In this document: one piece after another, positions 17,449 to 25,451 of the stretch
Numbering within the stretch: the first letter of the stretch is position 1
Layout: each line of letters starts with the position of its first letter
Source of the DNA: Candidatus Hydrogenedens sp.
GTDB lineage: Bacteria > Hydrogenedentota > Hydrogenedentia > Hydrogenedentales > Hydrogenedentaceae
NCBI GenBank assembly: GCA_035378955.1
Contig: DAOSUS010000034.1
Location: 1 to 33,123, forward strand
Direction: 5' to 3'
Length of the DNA stretch: 33,123 nucleotides
The notes under the pieces: model-generated
What the model saw: the letters and a program-made list of their open reading frames with translations, nothing else
Database searches by the model: none
What the model was told of the DNA's origin: nothing
Translations under genes and position numbers: made by a program

Positions 17449-18552
17449 TTATACTATGGCTTGTTCTGTTATGGGGTCAAAAAAATGAATTTTATTAATA
17501 TCGGCATTGACGATAAAAGGTTTGCCCACAGGTGGTTCACTGTTTAATTTCAGTTTCACTGTAATGGTATTCACACCTGTATTTAAATATAAGTTTATTT
17601 CAGAACCCATAGGTTCAACTACATCTACAATGGCTGATATGGAAATACCTTTTTGGGGTATTTGATTTGGATTAATCATAAAATCCTCTGGACGAATACC
17701 TAAAATTATTTTTTGATTAATAAAGTTTTTCAAATGTTCTTGCAAAGTTTCTGGAACAAAAATTTCAATATTTTTAGTATCGGTAAAGTATATATGCCCA
17801 TCTTTAGATATAATAGTCCCTTCAATCATATTCATAGGTGGACTGCCTATAAAACTTGCCACGAATTTGTTGGCTGGTTTGTTATAAAGTTCCAGAGGTG
17901 TTCCTATTTGCTGAACAGTCCCTTCATTCATAACAACAATACGGTCTCCCATTGTCATGGCTTCGATTTGGTCATGAGTTACATAAATAATGGTGGCTTT
18001 TAGTTGATGATGTAATTTCGATATTTCGGCACGCATCTGGACACGCATTTTAGCATCCAGATTGGAAAGGGGTTCATCGAAAAGAAAAACTTTAGGGTTG
18101 CGAACAATGGCTCTACCTACCGCCACTCTTTGTCGTTGTCCCCCAGAGAGAACTCTCGGTTTGACATTTAAATAATTAGTTAAACCTAATATTTCAGCCG
18201 CTTCTCGAACTCGTTTATCAATCTCCTGTTTGGAAACACCTCTTAACATTAAGCCAAAGGCCATGTTTTTATAGACAGTCATGTGGGGATATAACGCATA
18301 ATTTTGAAAGACCATAGCGATATCGCGGTCTTTCGGATGAACATTGTTTACTAATTTGCCATCAATCAAAATATCCCCGGAAGTGATTTCTTCTAAACCT
18401 GCTACCATACGTAATGTTGTCGTTTTTCCACATCCCGAAGGTCCTACCAATACTACAAATTCTTTATCCTCTATTGTAATTGTTACATCTTTAACAGCAG
18501 TAAGGCCATTGGGATAAGTTTTCGTTAAATGTATTAGTTCAACTTTTGCCAT
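17449..18552 (-). CDS. ugpC: Carbohydrate ABC transporter ATP-binding protein (UgpC/MalK/MsmX family)
   Basis: ATPase of a CUT1-type sugar importer, acting on the cytoplasmic face of the membrane. The 367-residue sequence has every ABC motif: Walker A GPSGCGKTT (37-45), Q-loop Gln83, signature LSGGQRQ (135-141), Walker B VFLFDEP (Asp159, Glu160), D-loop SNLDAK and switch His193 (VTHDQ). A C-terminal TOBE/OB regulatory part follows (about 235-367). That architecture and length define the UgpC/MalK/MsmX group; the symbol is a family-level name and does not imply glycerol-phosphate uptake. AGGAA precedes the ATG. No permease or binding-protein gene adjoins it, so it may serve several importers as MsmX and MsiK do. 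Its place directly before galK suggests galactoside or other sugar uptake (inference). Confidence 0.93.
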   Translation of the reverse strand: MAKVELIHLTKTYPNGLTAVKDVTITIEDKEFVVLVGPSGCGKTTTLRMVAGLEEITSGDILIDGKLVNNVHPKDRDIAMVFQNYALYPHMTVYKNMAFGLMLRGVSKQEIDKRVREAAEILGLTNYLNVKPRVLSGGQRQRVAVGRAIVRNPKVFLFDEPLSNLDAKMRVQMRAEISKLHHQLKATIIYVTHDQIEAMTMGDRIVVMNEGTVQQIGTPLELYNKPANKFVASFIGSPPMNMIEGTIISKDGHIYFTDTKNIEIFVPETLQEHLKNFINQKIILGIRPEDFMINPNQIPQKGISISAIVDVVEPMGSEINLYLNTGVNTITVKLKLNSEPPVGKPFIVNADINKIHFFDPITEQAIV

Positions 18553-18588
18553 CTTTATTTTTCCTATTCTTTTTTGTATATAGTATAT

Positions 18589-19317
18589 TTATATTGTATT
18601 TTGTTTTATGTCGCTAATTAAACTTGTCCTAAAATCTGCAGGTATATCTGGGTTGTTAATAATTAGTGAGTTGATAATACATTCCATAATATATGTATAA
18701 CCCGAAACATTTTCCGATTGTTTATCAGCGTAAAAATATTTGGGTGTATTTATATCTATTTTTTGAGGTTCAAGGTTTTGGGTAATTACAATTCTGACTT
18801 TTTCAATAGAGAGGGAACGAATATCTTGTGCTGTTATATTAGTATTTTGTTCTTTTTTTAATATGTTTAATAAAGAACCGATATTAGTTCCTCTTCCGGG
18901 AATGTAATATAGATTTAATTGTAAGTTATTAATGTATATATCATAATAAATTTTAAAATGGGAAGAAATATGTATCTTTGTTTGTATATGTCCTGATTGG
19001 AAAACAGGTTCATCAGGAAAAGGAGGTAAGTTTTTTATATATAAGTTTTTAAAATTAATAGAAAAATCCCAAGGATTTAAATAAGCCTGGTCAAAGTGGA
19101 GAGATATATTCGATGGTTTTGAAAATCTCTTTTCAACAATATTTGTTATAAAAAGGGTTCGACTGTATGGATAAAAGACAAAAATGCAACAAAGAAGAAA
19201 TAGCAAAGAACCTGAAAGACTTATAACATAAAATATCTTTTGTTTGAAGGTAGTTTTTGCTTTCTTCTTTTTTGTAGGTCTTTTCTTTTTAGATTTTTTT
19301 TCGGGTGTGTCAGTCAA
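18589..19317 (-). CDS. AsmA-like single-pass membrane protein, function unknown
   Basis: A 242-residue protein with a very basic N-terminus (about 20 Lys/Arg in the first 27 residues), one membrane helix at about 30-50 and an extracytoplasmic domain. The part from 55 to 145 (ISLHFDQAYLNPWDFSINFK, then FQSGHIQTKIHI) has the alternating beta pattern of AsmA/DUF748-type N-terminal domains, which in larger relatives form lipid-transfer bridges across the periplasm. Here only the first module is present. Its start overlaps the previous gene by eight bases, so the two are translationally coupled, and the sugar-ABC ATPase gene follows after 36 bases. An envelope role is likely; the AsmA relation is by pattern only and moderately sure. 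Confidence 0.55.
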   Translation of the reverse strand: MTDTPEKKSKKKRPTKKKKAKTTFKQKIFYVISLSGSLLFLLCCIFVFYPYSRTLFITNIVEKRFSKPSNISLHFDQAYLNPWDFSINFKNLYIKNLPPFPDEPVFQSGHIQTKIHISSHFKIYYDIYINNLQLNLYYIPGRGTNIGSLLNILKKEQNTNITAQDIRSLSIEKVRIVITQNLEPQKIDINTPKYFYADKQSENVSGYTYIMECIINSLIINNPDIPADFRTSLISDIKQNTI

Positions 19318-20041
19318 AGGTATGAGTCCAGTTTAATACCTTTTTGTGAAGGGATTTCTGTTTTTTCTTTAAACTTTCTTTACTGTCTTTTAATTTCATA
19401 GAAAGAGGCACCTCTACAGGCACCTGTTTGGGACTCCAAGAAAAACAGAAGGTGGTGTCATAACCATTAAGTATAAGGTATATCTTTACATTTTGAAGCC
19501 CTTCTTTGGGAACAAGGATTTCATTAGCGTTATAGGGAAAAATAAGGGTAACCTTTCGCTTAAATCTACGAAGGGTTCCCGATGGGATTTCTTCCAGTGA
19601 TTTATCCAGAATAATCTGAGTGGGATGTATTTCTGTATTTTCATTCAAGAGCATGTAAATGTTAAATTCTCTTAAACAGACGCTATCATAAGCAATACTC
19701 ATATCTTGAAAGGAGGAATCCAATACAATATCAATTGTTACTCCTTGTGATGGAGAACTCGGAGATGTCCATACAGCCTGGCTTTCAGGATTAAATATTT
19801 TTGGATAAGGACCCCGCATACATTGAATATTTGAGATAGGATTATCCGGAACGAAAGGTATTAATTCTCCTGCGGATACCATTTCTTCCTTATCTTTCTT
19901 ATCTGTACTTGTTTTACAACTTATTTCGGAAACAACGCAATAAATGCATGAAATTAATATAAGCAAAGTATTAACAAAAAATTTAATATTAGAACAAAAA
20001 CAAGTGTTCATTTTTAAATATGTAATTTTTTTATTTACCAT
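19310..20041 (-). CDS. Exported protein of unknown function
   Basis: Not recognised. The 243-residue protein has a hydrophobic segment at about 20-40 (FVNTLLILISCIYCVV) that looks like a signal peptide or anchor; an internal ATG (20011, residue 11) would give a more usual signal length, but neither start has a clear ribosome site. The rest is beta-rich with segments such as GVTIDIVLDSS and KRKVTLIFPYNANEILVP, and a Lys/Ser-rich tail (residues 218-236). It overlaps the AsmA-like gene by eight bases and lies 66 bases after another exported protein, so these three probably belong to one envelope-related operon. Confidence 0.6.
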   Translation of the reverse strand: MVNKKITYLKMNTCFCSNIKFFVNTLLILISCIYCVVSEISCKTSTDKKDKEEMVSAGELIPFVPDNPISNIQCMRGPYPKIFNPESQAVWTSPSSPSQGVTIDIVLDSSFQDMSIAYDSVCLREFNIYMLLNENTEIHPTQIILDKSLEEIPSGTLRRFKRKVTLIFPYNANEILVPKEGLQNVKIYLILNGYDTTFCFSWSPKQVPVEVPLSMKLKDSKESLKKKQKSLHKKVLNWTHTFD

Positions 20042-20107
20042 ATCTTTATGAAACTTTATTTTTACTTATATTAACAGATTTACTAAAAAATTAAAAATAA
20101 ACACACA

Positions 20108-20848
20108 TTATTCTTTTTTTTGAGGTTCCGTAGTTGAAACATCTACATGAGGTTTTGTTAAAGTTTGTTGAGTATCTTTTTTTACAGGTAAATCAATCGC
20201 ACTTTTGCTTTCTTCTCCACCCTTACCATATTTTACAAGAACCATTTCTCCATCATTAGTAGATAATTTAACAATACCAAGAGGTTTTACCTCATCATTT
20301 AGCCAGATTTCTTTTGTTGTATTGTCCTCATCAATTCTGTAATGTTTTGCTTTGATTTTTCCATTTTTAAACTCAACATCTTCTTCACCAATAAGTTTTT
20401 TCTTTGAAGTCGTTTCCGTATTATCTGGCATGGTTTCACTATCAATATTTTGGGGAGGATTGGCACCTTCACGAACAATTATTTTATGAATTTTTTCTTT
20501 TCCATTTTTATCGTAAGAAATAAGAAAGCGATACACAGAAGGAAAGCCTTCCGTAGGTATAATTTCCGATTCTAACCATAATGCAGTGGTATTTTCATCT
20601 GTTTTTTCTGTACCCGTTATTGCCTGTCTTAATAAAATATGTGTTTTTGTTGTTTTATCTGTTATTTCATAAATAGCCCAGACACCGGGTTCGGATGAAA
20701 GCATCTTGCCTCTAAATAAATCTTCTATAAAACCCTGGGCAATTATTATTTTAGGGGAAAGTATAAATACAAAAAATAACTGTATATAGAAAATTTTATT
20801 GCAGGAAAAAAATTTATTCGTTTTTTTGAGAGAAAAATTACAAAACAT
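20108..20848 (-). CDS. Exported protein of unknown function
   Basis: Not recognised. The 246-residue protein starts with a signal-like segment (about 20-38, YIQLFFVFILSPKIIIAQG). The mature part is beta-rich: EPGVWAIYEITDK, TTALWLESEIIP, a disordered Asn/Thr-rich linker near 133-150, then KEIWLNDEVKPLGIVKLST and MVLVKYGKGGEESKSAIDLP. The second half has the rhythm of periplasmic or lipoprotein-carrier-like beta half-barrels, but no family can be named. The tail is low complexity and charged. No strong ribosome site is visible at the ATG; it begins 12 bases after the GHKL ATPase stop, suggesting co-translation with it. Confidence 0.6.
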   Translation of the reverse strand: MFCNFSLKKTNKFFSCNKIFYIQLFFVFILSPKIIIAQGFIEDLFRGKMLSSEPGVWAIYEITDKTTKTHILLRQAITGTEKTDENTTALWLESEIIPTEGFPSVYRFLISYDKNGKEKIHKIIVREGANPPQNIDSETMPDNTETTSKKKLIGEEDVEFKNGKIKAKHYRIDEDNTTKEIWLNDEVKPLGIVKLSTNDGEMVLVKYGKGGEESKSAIDLPVKKDTQQTLTKPHVDVSTTEPQKKE

Positions 20849-20860
20849 ATCTCATATAAA

Positions 20861-22102
20861 CTAAATTAATAATCTTTGAATTTCAGTTTCTTTGTCTTCA
20901 GGTAGAGAGATAATCTCGTTTAATATATGAGCAACTTTATTCGAATCCGTCTGTATTAAGGTGTAAAGCAGTTTCAAAGTTAATTTTTGAATTAATTGGG
21001 GTGCATCATTAAGTTCTCGAACCATTTGAAAAAGATGGGTAGCATATATATCAAATATTTTTATAGAAATACTTTTTTCCGGGTTAGACATATCTTCCGG
21101 GGTAATGGGATAAATTCCATCGTCTTTCCACTCTTCAATCATGAGTTGCGTTTTTTCTGCTTCCCGCAGAATAAAATGTTCCCGAAGTCTTTTTTTACAG
21201 TATTGAGTGAGAAAACGGACATCTTCACACAGTTCATCTGCCTGGAGTAATCCTTGCTGGTCTAATAACTTAATATATTCCGATTTAAAGTATGCTGTGT
21301 AACTGAACCCGCGGAAGTGTAATCGAGGGAAGGGGATAAATCTTGCGAAACCATTCTCATCACAGAATAAAAGTCCTCGTCTTCCCGATGTGTTCCATTC
21401 TACAATAGTTAAAGTCGCATTGATAGTTTTTCCACTGGGCACAACTATATCGTGATACGGATATTCATACTGAGTTTTCTGGACATTTTGCGGGTCAATA
21501 GATATTCCATCATATATAATTTTTACATTTGGGTATTGCATTAAATAAGGAGCAAAAATATCAGTAATTTCCTCTAACGCAAGCACCCCTCGTATAAGGG
21601 AGGTATTATCATTGGGTAGAGCAATTCGAACATACATACCTGTGGAATTTTCGTATTCTGTAACAGGTTCTGGTTCGGATACTTCAAATACAGATAAATT
21701 TTCTATATCTCCCTTGATATAGAAACAATACAGATTATTTCCATCTCGATAAATGCTTTTCCACGATACTTTGTTCCCCAAAGAAAAGGCACGAAATCGC
21801 CCTTTACCGTATTTCCCATGCAAAATTCTTTTTTCATTTGGAGTAACATATTCGCCTCTTTTCCAGGAACCACCTAAATTGCTAAAAGAAATTAAAGCCT
21901 CTTCAAATTGCAATCCATTACCATCATCAATAATATCAATATAATCCAAACCGCTTAATTCGTTTTCAATAAAACGAACCTGTACCTGTTTTGCCTCTGC
22001 ATCGAGGGCATTCCAGATTAATTCAACAATGGCATTTAAAGGACGGGTTTTTCCTATAGTTTCGAGATGGTCTTCTTTAACTTGAATGTGTATTGTTCGC
22101 AT
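20861..22102 (-). CDS. GHKL-type ATP-binding protein (Hsp90/MutL-like ATPase domain)
   Basis: A 413-residue cytoplasmic protein with a complete Bergerat ATP-binding fold at its N-terminus. The N-box AIVELIWNALDAEA (Glu27, Asn31, Asp34) binds magnesium and activates water. IIDDGNGL (Asp60, Gly61, Gly63) binds adenine. The flexible lid has HGKYGKGRFRAFSLG (96-110). This pattern is of the Hsp90/MutL/MORC type (HATPase_c_3), not of a histidine kinase: no H-box or receiver is present. The middle (about 180-300) is a transducer-like alpha/beta part with RFIPFPRLHFRGFSYTAYF, and the last 100 residues are helical. It lacks a recognisable nuclease or MutL C-terminal domain. The neighbours (paaK upstream, envelope proteins downstream) give no clear role. 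Some anti-phage systems use such ATPases, but no partner effector is visible here. Confidence 0.75.
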   Translation of the reverse strand: MRTIHIQVKEDHLETIGKTRPLNAIVELIWNALDAEAKQVQVRFIENELSGLDYIDIIDDGNGLQFEEALISFSNLGGSWKRGEYVTPNEKRILHGKYGKGRFRAFSLGNKVSWKSIYRDGNNLYCFYIKGDIENLSVFEVSEPEPVTEYENSTGMYVRIALPNDNTSLIRGVLALEEITDIFAPYLMQYPNVKIIYDGISIDPQNVQKTQYEYPYHDIVVPSGKTINATLTIVEWNTSGRRGLLFCDENGFARFIPFPRLHFRGFSYTAYFKSEYIKLLDQQGLLQADELCEDVRFLTQYCKKRLREHFILREAEKTQLMIEEWKDDGIYPITPEDMSNPEKSISIKIFDIYATHLFQMVRELNDAPQLIQKLTLKLLYTLIQTDSNKVAHILNEIISLPEDKETEIQRLLI

Positions 22103-22124
22103 GTGTTGACCTTATTTTAAAGTT

Positions 22125-22176
22125 CCCATGATATTTTAATAAAAATGATGCTTGTAAATAAATTATTCATCATGGG
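22125..22176. repeat. Perfect 8-base inverted repeat between paaK and the GHKL gene
   Basis: CCCATGAT (22125-22132) and ATCATGGG (22169-22176) are perfect inverted copies separated by 36 AT-rich bases, filling most of the 76-base gap between the first paaK stop and the GHKL ATPase start. It might fold in the minus-strand transcript as a long-loop hairpin or be a spaced operator. The long loop and missing T tract argue against a standard terminator. Confidence 0.4.
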
Positions 22177-22178
22177 TT

Positions 22179-23501
22179 TTAAGAAATTTTTCGATGGTCT
22201 ACGACCCTGCATGCTTTTCCTGTAGAGCGTTCCAATGTATTCGGCGGAAGCAACTCTATATTAACATGAATTCCTGTAATTTCATTAATTTTGCGAAGGA
22301 CACGGTCTCGTAGAGATTGCATCTCACTCATTTTATCGGAGATATATCCGGGTTGCAGTTCTACTTTTACAGATATTTCATCTAAGATACCCGGTCTTGA
22401 TACTTCAATTAAATAATGGGGAGAAATTCCTGGAACTTGAAGAATGGCTTCTTCAATTTGAGATGGGAATACATTTACACCCCGAATGATTAGCATATCA
22501 TCTGAGCGTCCTTTTACACGGGACATCCGTTTTGTCGTCCTACCACAGGGACATGGGCTGGTGTCTAAATAGGCAAGGTCTCTTGTCCTGTAACGGATTA
22601 TTGGAAACGCTTCCTTTGTTAAACTTGTAAAAACCAATTCACCATATTCGCCCTCTTTTACAGGTTCAAGTGTAGAAGGGTTTAGGCATTCTACAATAAA
22701 ATGGTCTTCTTGAATATGCATACCCTTCTGCAAATAACACTCACCACTTACCCCCGGTCCAATAACTTCACTAAGTCCATAATTATTGAAAGCCATAATT
22801 CCTAATTGCTCTTCAATTTCTTTCCGCATATCTTCAGTCCACATTTCACCCCCAAAATGTCCATATTTTAGAGATAAGTTTTTTGGGTCTATCCCTGTTT
22901 GTTTGGCATGTTCCGCAATATTTAAGGCATAACTGGGGGTGCATATTAAAACATCGGGTTTTAAATCCTGAATTAGTAAAATTTGTCTTGCGGTATTTCC
23001 AGAAGCAGCGGGAATAATTGTTGCTCCAACTTTTTCTACTCCGTAATGTAATCCAAAACCACCTGTAAAAAGTCCATAACCAAACGATATTTGCACAAAG
23101 TGTTCTCTTCGTAACCCCCCTGCTACAAGAAATCGGGCGCATAGATTTGCCCATGTTTCAAGGTCTTTATGTGTATATGCTACCAATGTGGGTTTGCCTG
23201 TTGTACCGGAAGAACCATGAATTCTCGCTAATTCATCTTTAGGAACAGCAACCATTCCTAATGGATAATTTTGTCTTAAATCTTCTTTTACAGTAAAAGG
23301 TAATTTTCTTAAATCATCAAGAGACTTTATATCTTCTGGTTTTACTTTGTGTTTATCAAAAGAATTCTTGTAAAAAGGAACTGTATTGTAAACTCTTTCC
23401 ACTACTTTTTTTAATAATTCTAACTGCAACTTTTGCCGTTCTTCCGCTGTTATAGTTTCTGCAGAATCCCAGATACAATTATCAAACGGTAACGAACTCA
23501 T
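22179..23501 (-). CDS. paaK: Phenylacetate-CoA ligase (copy 1)
   Basis: Cytoplasmic ligase that activates phenylacetate or a related aryl acid to its CoA thioester with ATP, giving AMP and pyrophosphate. The 440-residue length is typical. Motifs: phosphate loop GSSGTTGKPTLVAYT (96-110), NNYGLSEVIGPG (239-250), IIRYRTRDLAYL (301-312), CPCGRT (317-322) and the hinge region GRSDDMLIIRGVNVFPSQIE (331-350). A Cys/His set (Cys255, His262, Cys317, Cys319) fits a structural metal site found in some PaaK-type enzymes. It follows an ACT-domain gene after 16 bases and a second PaaK gene beyond that. Such trios are known beside indolepyruvate ferredoxin oxidoreductase genes, which would make the matching arylacetyl-CoA, but none is in the window. 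The true acid substrate is not shown by the sequence. Confidence 0.93.
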   Translation of the reverse strand: MSSLPFDNCIWDSAETITAEERQKLQLELLKKVVERVYNTVPFYKNSFDKHKVKPEDIKSLDDLRKLPFTVKEDLRQNYPLGMVAVPKDELARIHGSSGTTGKPTLVAYTHKDLETWANLCARFLVAGGLRREHFVQISFGYGLFTGGFGLHYGVEKVGATIIPAASGNTARQILLIQDLKPDVLICTPSYALNIAEHAKQTGIDPKNLSLKYGHFGGEMWTEDMRKEIEEQLGIMAFNNYGLSEVIGPGVSGECYLQKGMHIQEDHFIVECLNPSTLEPVKEGEYGELVFTSLTKEAFPIIRYRTRDLAYLDTSPCPCGRTTKRMSRVKGRSDDMLIIRGVNVFPSQIEEAILQVPGISPHYLIEVSRPGILDEISVKVELQPGYISDKMSEMQSLRDRVLRKINEITGIHVNIELLPPNTLERSTGKACRVVDHRKIS

Positions 23502-23517
23502 TTATAGGTACCTTATA

Positions 23518-23958
23518 TTACTGATTGGCTTTTTCATATAACTGGACACTGTCCAAAACATTAATCCCCTTCTTTTGTAATGCCTTTATAGCAAGGTCAG
23601 GCTGGTCAAATCGAAAAACAATAACGGCTTTATCATCACTACGGAAGGTAAATGCATACATATATTCGATATTCAATCCTTCATTTTCAATTACTTCGAG
23701 TATTTTGGCAAGACCACCGGGTTTATCTTCAACTTCAGTAGCAACTACTTCGGTGATATTAACAATAAATCCTTCTTTTTCAAGAACCTCTTTTGCTTTT
23801 TTCCAATCTTGAATAATAAGTCGCAGAATTCCAAATTGTTGAGTATCGGCAAGGGATAAAGTAAGTATATTTATATTATTTTTTGCTAATACTTTACAGG
23901 GTTCACTAATTCTACCGGGTTTGTTTTCTAAAAACATGGAAATTTGTTGTATTTTCAT
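23518..23958 (-). CDS. Tandem ACT-domain protein, probable amino acid sensor
   Basis: A 146-residue protein consisting only of two ACT domains. The first is at about 4-66 with the ligand turn FLENKPGRISEPCK, the second at about 70-142 with EVEDKPGGLAKILEVIENEG. ACT domains bind amino acids and usually control an enzyme or regulator; stand-alone two-ACT proteins of this size commonly sit next to paaK and indolepyruvate ferredoxin oxidoreductase genes. GGAG precedes the ATG. It lies 48 bases after one paaK and 16 bases before the other, so it is very likely co-expressed with both and may signal aromatic amino acid levels to them (inference). Confidence 0.88.
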   Translation of the reverse strand: MKIQQISMFLENKPGRISEPCKVLAKNNINILTLSLADTQQFGILRLIIQDWKKAKEVLEKEGFIVNITEVVATEVEDKPGGLAKILEVIENEGLNIEYMYAFTFRSDDKAVIVFRFDQPDLAIKALQKKGINVLDSVQLYEKANQ

Positions 23959-24006
23959 ATATGAACTCCATCATATTAAGTTAAGTTTATTTATTCATTA
24001 TAAAAA

Positions 24007-25338
24007 TCATATTTTTCTTAAATCCACTACGCGTTTGGCTTTGCCTTCACTTCGCGGTATTGAATGAGGTTCTACAAGACGAACATTAGCCCGAATATTA
24101 ATGATTCTTTCAATAGATTGCACAAATTTTTCTTGAAGTTTCTCCATTTCAGCGATACGGTCACTAAACATTTCACTTGTAACTTCAATTAGAATTTCCA
24201 TCTGGTCTAATCCGTGTTCACGAGTCAATTTTATCTGGTAGTGAGGTGTAGAGCCTTCTACTGCAAGTAAGGCCGTTTCTATCTGACTTGGGAATACATT
24301 AACCCCTCGAATGATGAACATATCGTCACTTCTACGGGAAATTTTCTTTATTTTTCGTATAGTTCTACCACAGGGGCAAGGTTCATTGTAAAAGGCAGTT
24401 ATGTCTCTTGTCCTGTAACGAATCATGGGCATGGCTTTTTTACTGAGGGTTGTAAATACCAATTCACCTTCTTCACCATCAGGTAAGGGCTTTAATGTTT
24501 CAGGATCTATAATTTCAGGATAAAAATGGTCTTCAAAAATATGTAATCCGTTTTGGCAAATACACTCATTACCGACGCCGGGTCCAATAATTTCCGAAAG
24601 TCCATAAATATCAAATGCCTTTATATTTGCTTCCCTTTCTATATATTGTCTCATGGCTTCACTCCAGGGTTCTGCACCGAATATTCCGATTCGGAGAGGC
24701 AATGATTTTAGATCAATGCCTAATTCTCCAGCCCTTTCGATGATATGAACAAAATAACTTGGGGTGCAACATATAACGGTTACATTGAAATCTTTCATAA
24801 TCATGATTTGACGGTCGGTATTCCCCCCTGAAATAGGGATAACCGTGGCTCCCAAAGATTCTGCACCATAATGGAAGCCTAATCCACCTGTAAATAATCC
24901 GTATCCATAGGCATTCTGAACAATATCTCCACGGTCTACACCACAAGCGGCTAAACTTCGAACCATAACATTGCACCATACATCAATATCTTCTTTTGTA
25001 TATGCTACTACGATAGGTTTGCCTGTAGTCCCGCTGGATGCATGAAGTCGTACAATTTCAGGCATAGGACTTGCAAAAAGACCAAAGGGATAAGTATCCC
25101 TTAAATCTGTTTTGACTGTAAAAGGTAATAATTCTATATCCTTTATGGAACGGATATGTTCTGGTTTTACCTTATTTTCGTCCATTCGTTGTCGGTAAAA
25201 TGGAACATTTTCATAAACCCGCTGAACCATCTTTTGTAATCGGTGTAATTGAATTTCTTCAAGAAAATTTCGGGGTAAGTAATCTACAGAACTGATAGGA
25301 TTAAATTTACTCCCTGCATCGTGCCAAAAAGAACTCAT
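24007..25338 (-). CDS. paaK: Phenylacetate-CoA ligase (copy 2)
   Basis: Second PaaK-type AMP-forming ligase, 443 residues, clearly paralogous to the one at 22179: the same phosphate loop ASSGTTGKPIVVAYT (about 100-114), DIYGLSEIIGPG, MIRYRTRDITAF, CPCGRTIRK and RRSDDMFIIRGVNVFPSQIE can be lined up along the whole length. The Cys/His set of copy 1 is kept (NECICQNGLHIFEDHF, CPCG). Differences lie mostly in the N-terminal acid-binding half, which would fit different aryl acids, for example phenylacetate against indole- or hydroxyphenylacetate (inference). AAGGA precedes the ATG. It is the first gene of the minus-strand run reaching down to galK and is divergent from the alpha-galactosidase gene. 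Confidence 0.92.
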   Translation of the reverse strand: MSSFWHDAGSKFNPISSVDYLPRNFLEEIQLHRLQKMVQRVYENVPFYRQRMDENKVKPEHIRSIKDIELLPFTVKTDLRDTYPFGLFASPMPEIVRLHASSGTTGKPIVVAYTKEDIDVWCNVMVRSLAACGVDRGDIVQNAYGYGLFTGGLGFHYGAESLGATVIPISGGNTDRQIMIMKDFNVTVICCTPSYFVHIIERAGELGIDLKSLPLRIGIFGAEPWSEAMRQYIEREANIKAFDIYGLSEIIGPGVGNECICQNGLHIFEDHFYPEIIDPETLKPLPDGEEGELVFTTLSKKAMPMIRYRTRDITAFYNEPCPCGRTIRKIKKISRRSDDMFIIRGVNVFPSQIETALLAVEGSTPHYQIKLTREHGLDQMEILIEVTSEMFSDRIAEMEKLQEKFVQSIERIINIRANVRLVEPHSIPRSEGKAKRVVDLRKI

Positions 25339-25399
25339 ACTGCAAATCCTTATACTACAAAAAATTTAAAACTTTTTATTTAATAAAAACATGAGATAG

Positions 25400-25405
25400 T
25401 ATAAT
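25400..25405 (+). promoter_or_regulatory. Candidate -10 element of the alpha-galactosidase gene
   Basis: A perfect TATAAT lies 46 bases before the ATG at 25452 in the divergent gap between the second paaK and this gene. The first in-frame ATG (25404) overlaps this element, so if the promoter is real, that ATG cannot be the start. No good -35 is seen at 16-18 bases. Confidence 0.35.
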
Positions 25406-25451
25406 GAGAATACTTATTGTCAGTCAAAAACATGATAAAAAAGGAAGAATA

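Noticed and set aside
20861..25338. GHKL ATPase plus ligases as an anti-phage defence island
   Set aside because: No nuclease, methylase, toxin, integrase or other defence gene is present nearby; paaK and ACT genes are metabolic.
25404..25451. Earlier in-frame ATG of the alpha-galactosidase gene
   Set aside because: It has no ribosome site, overlaps the candidate -10 element and would put 16 charged residues before the signal peptide; the ATG at 25452 has AAGGAAG.
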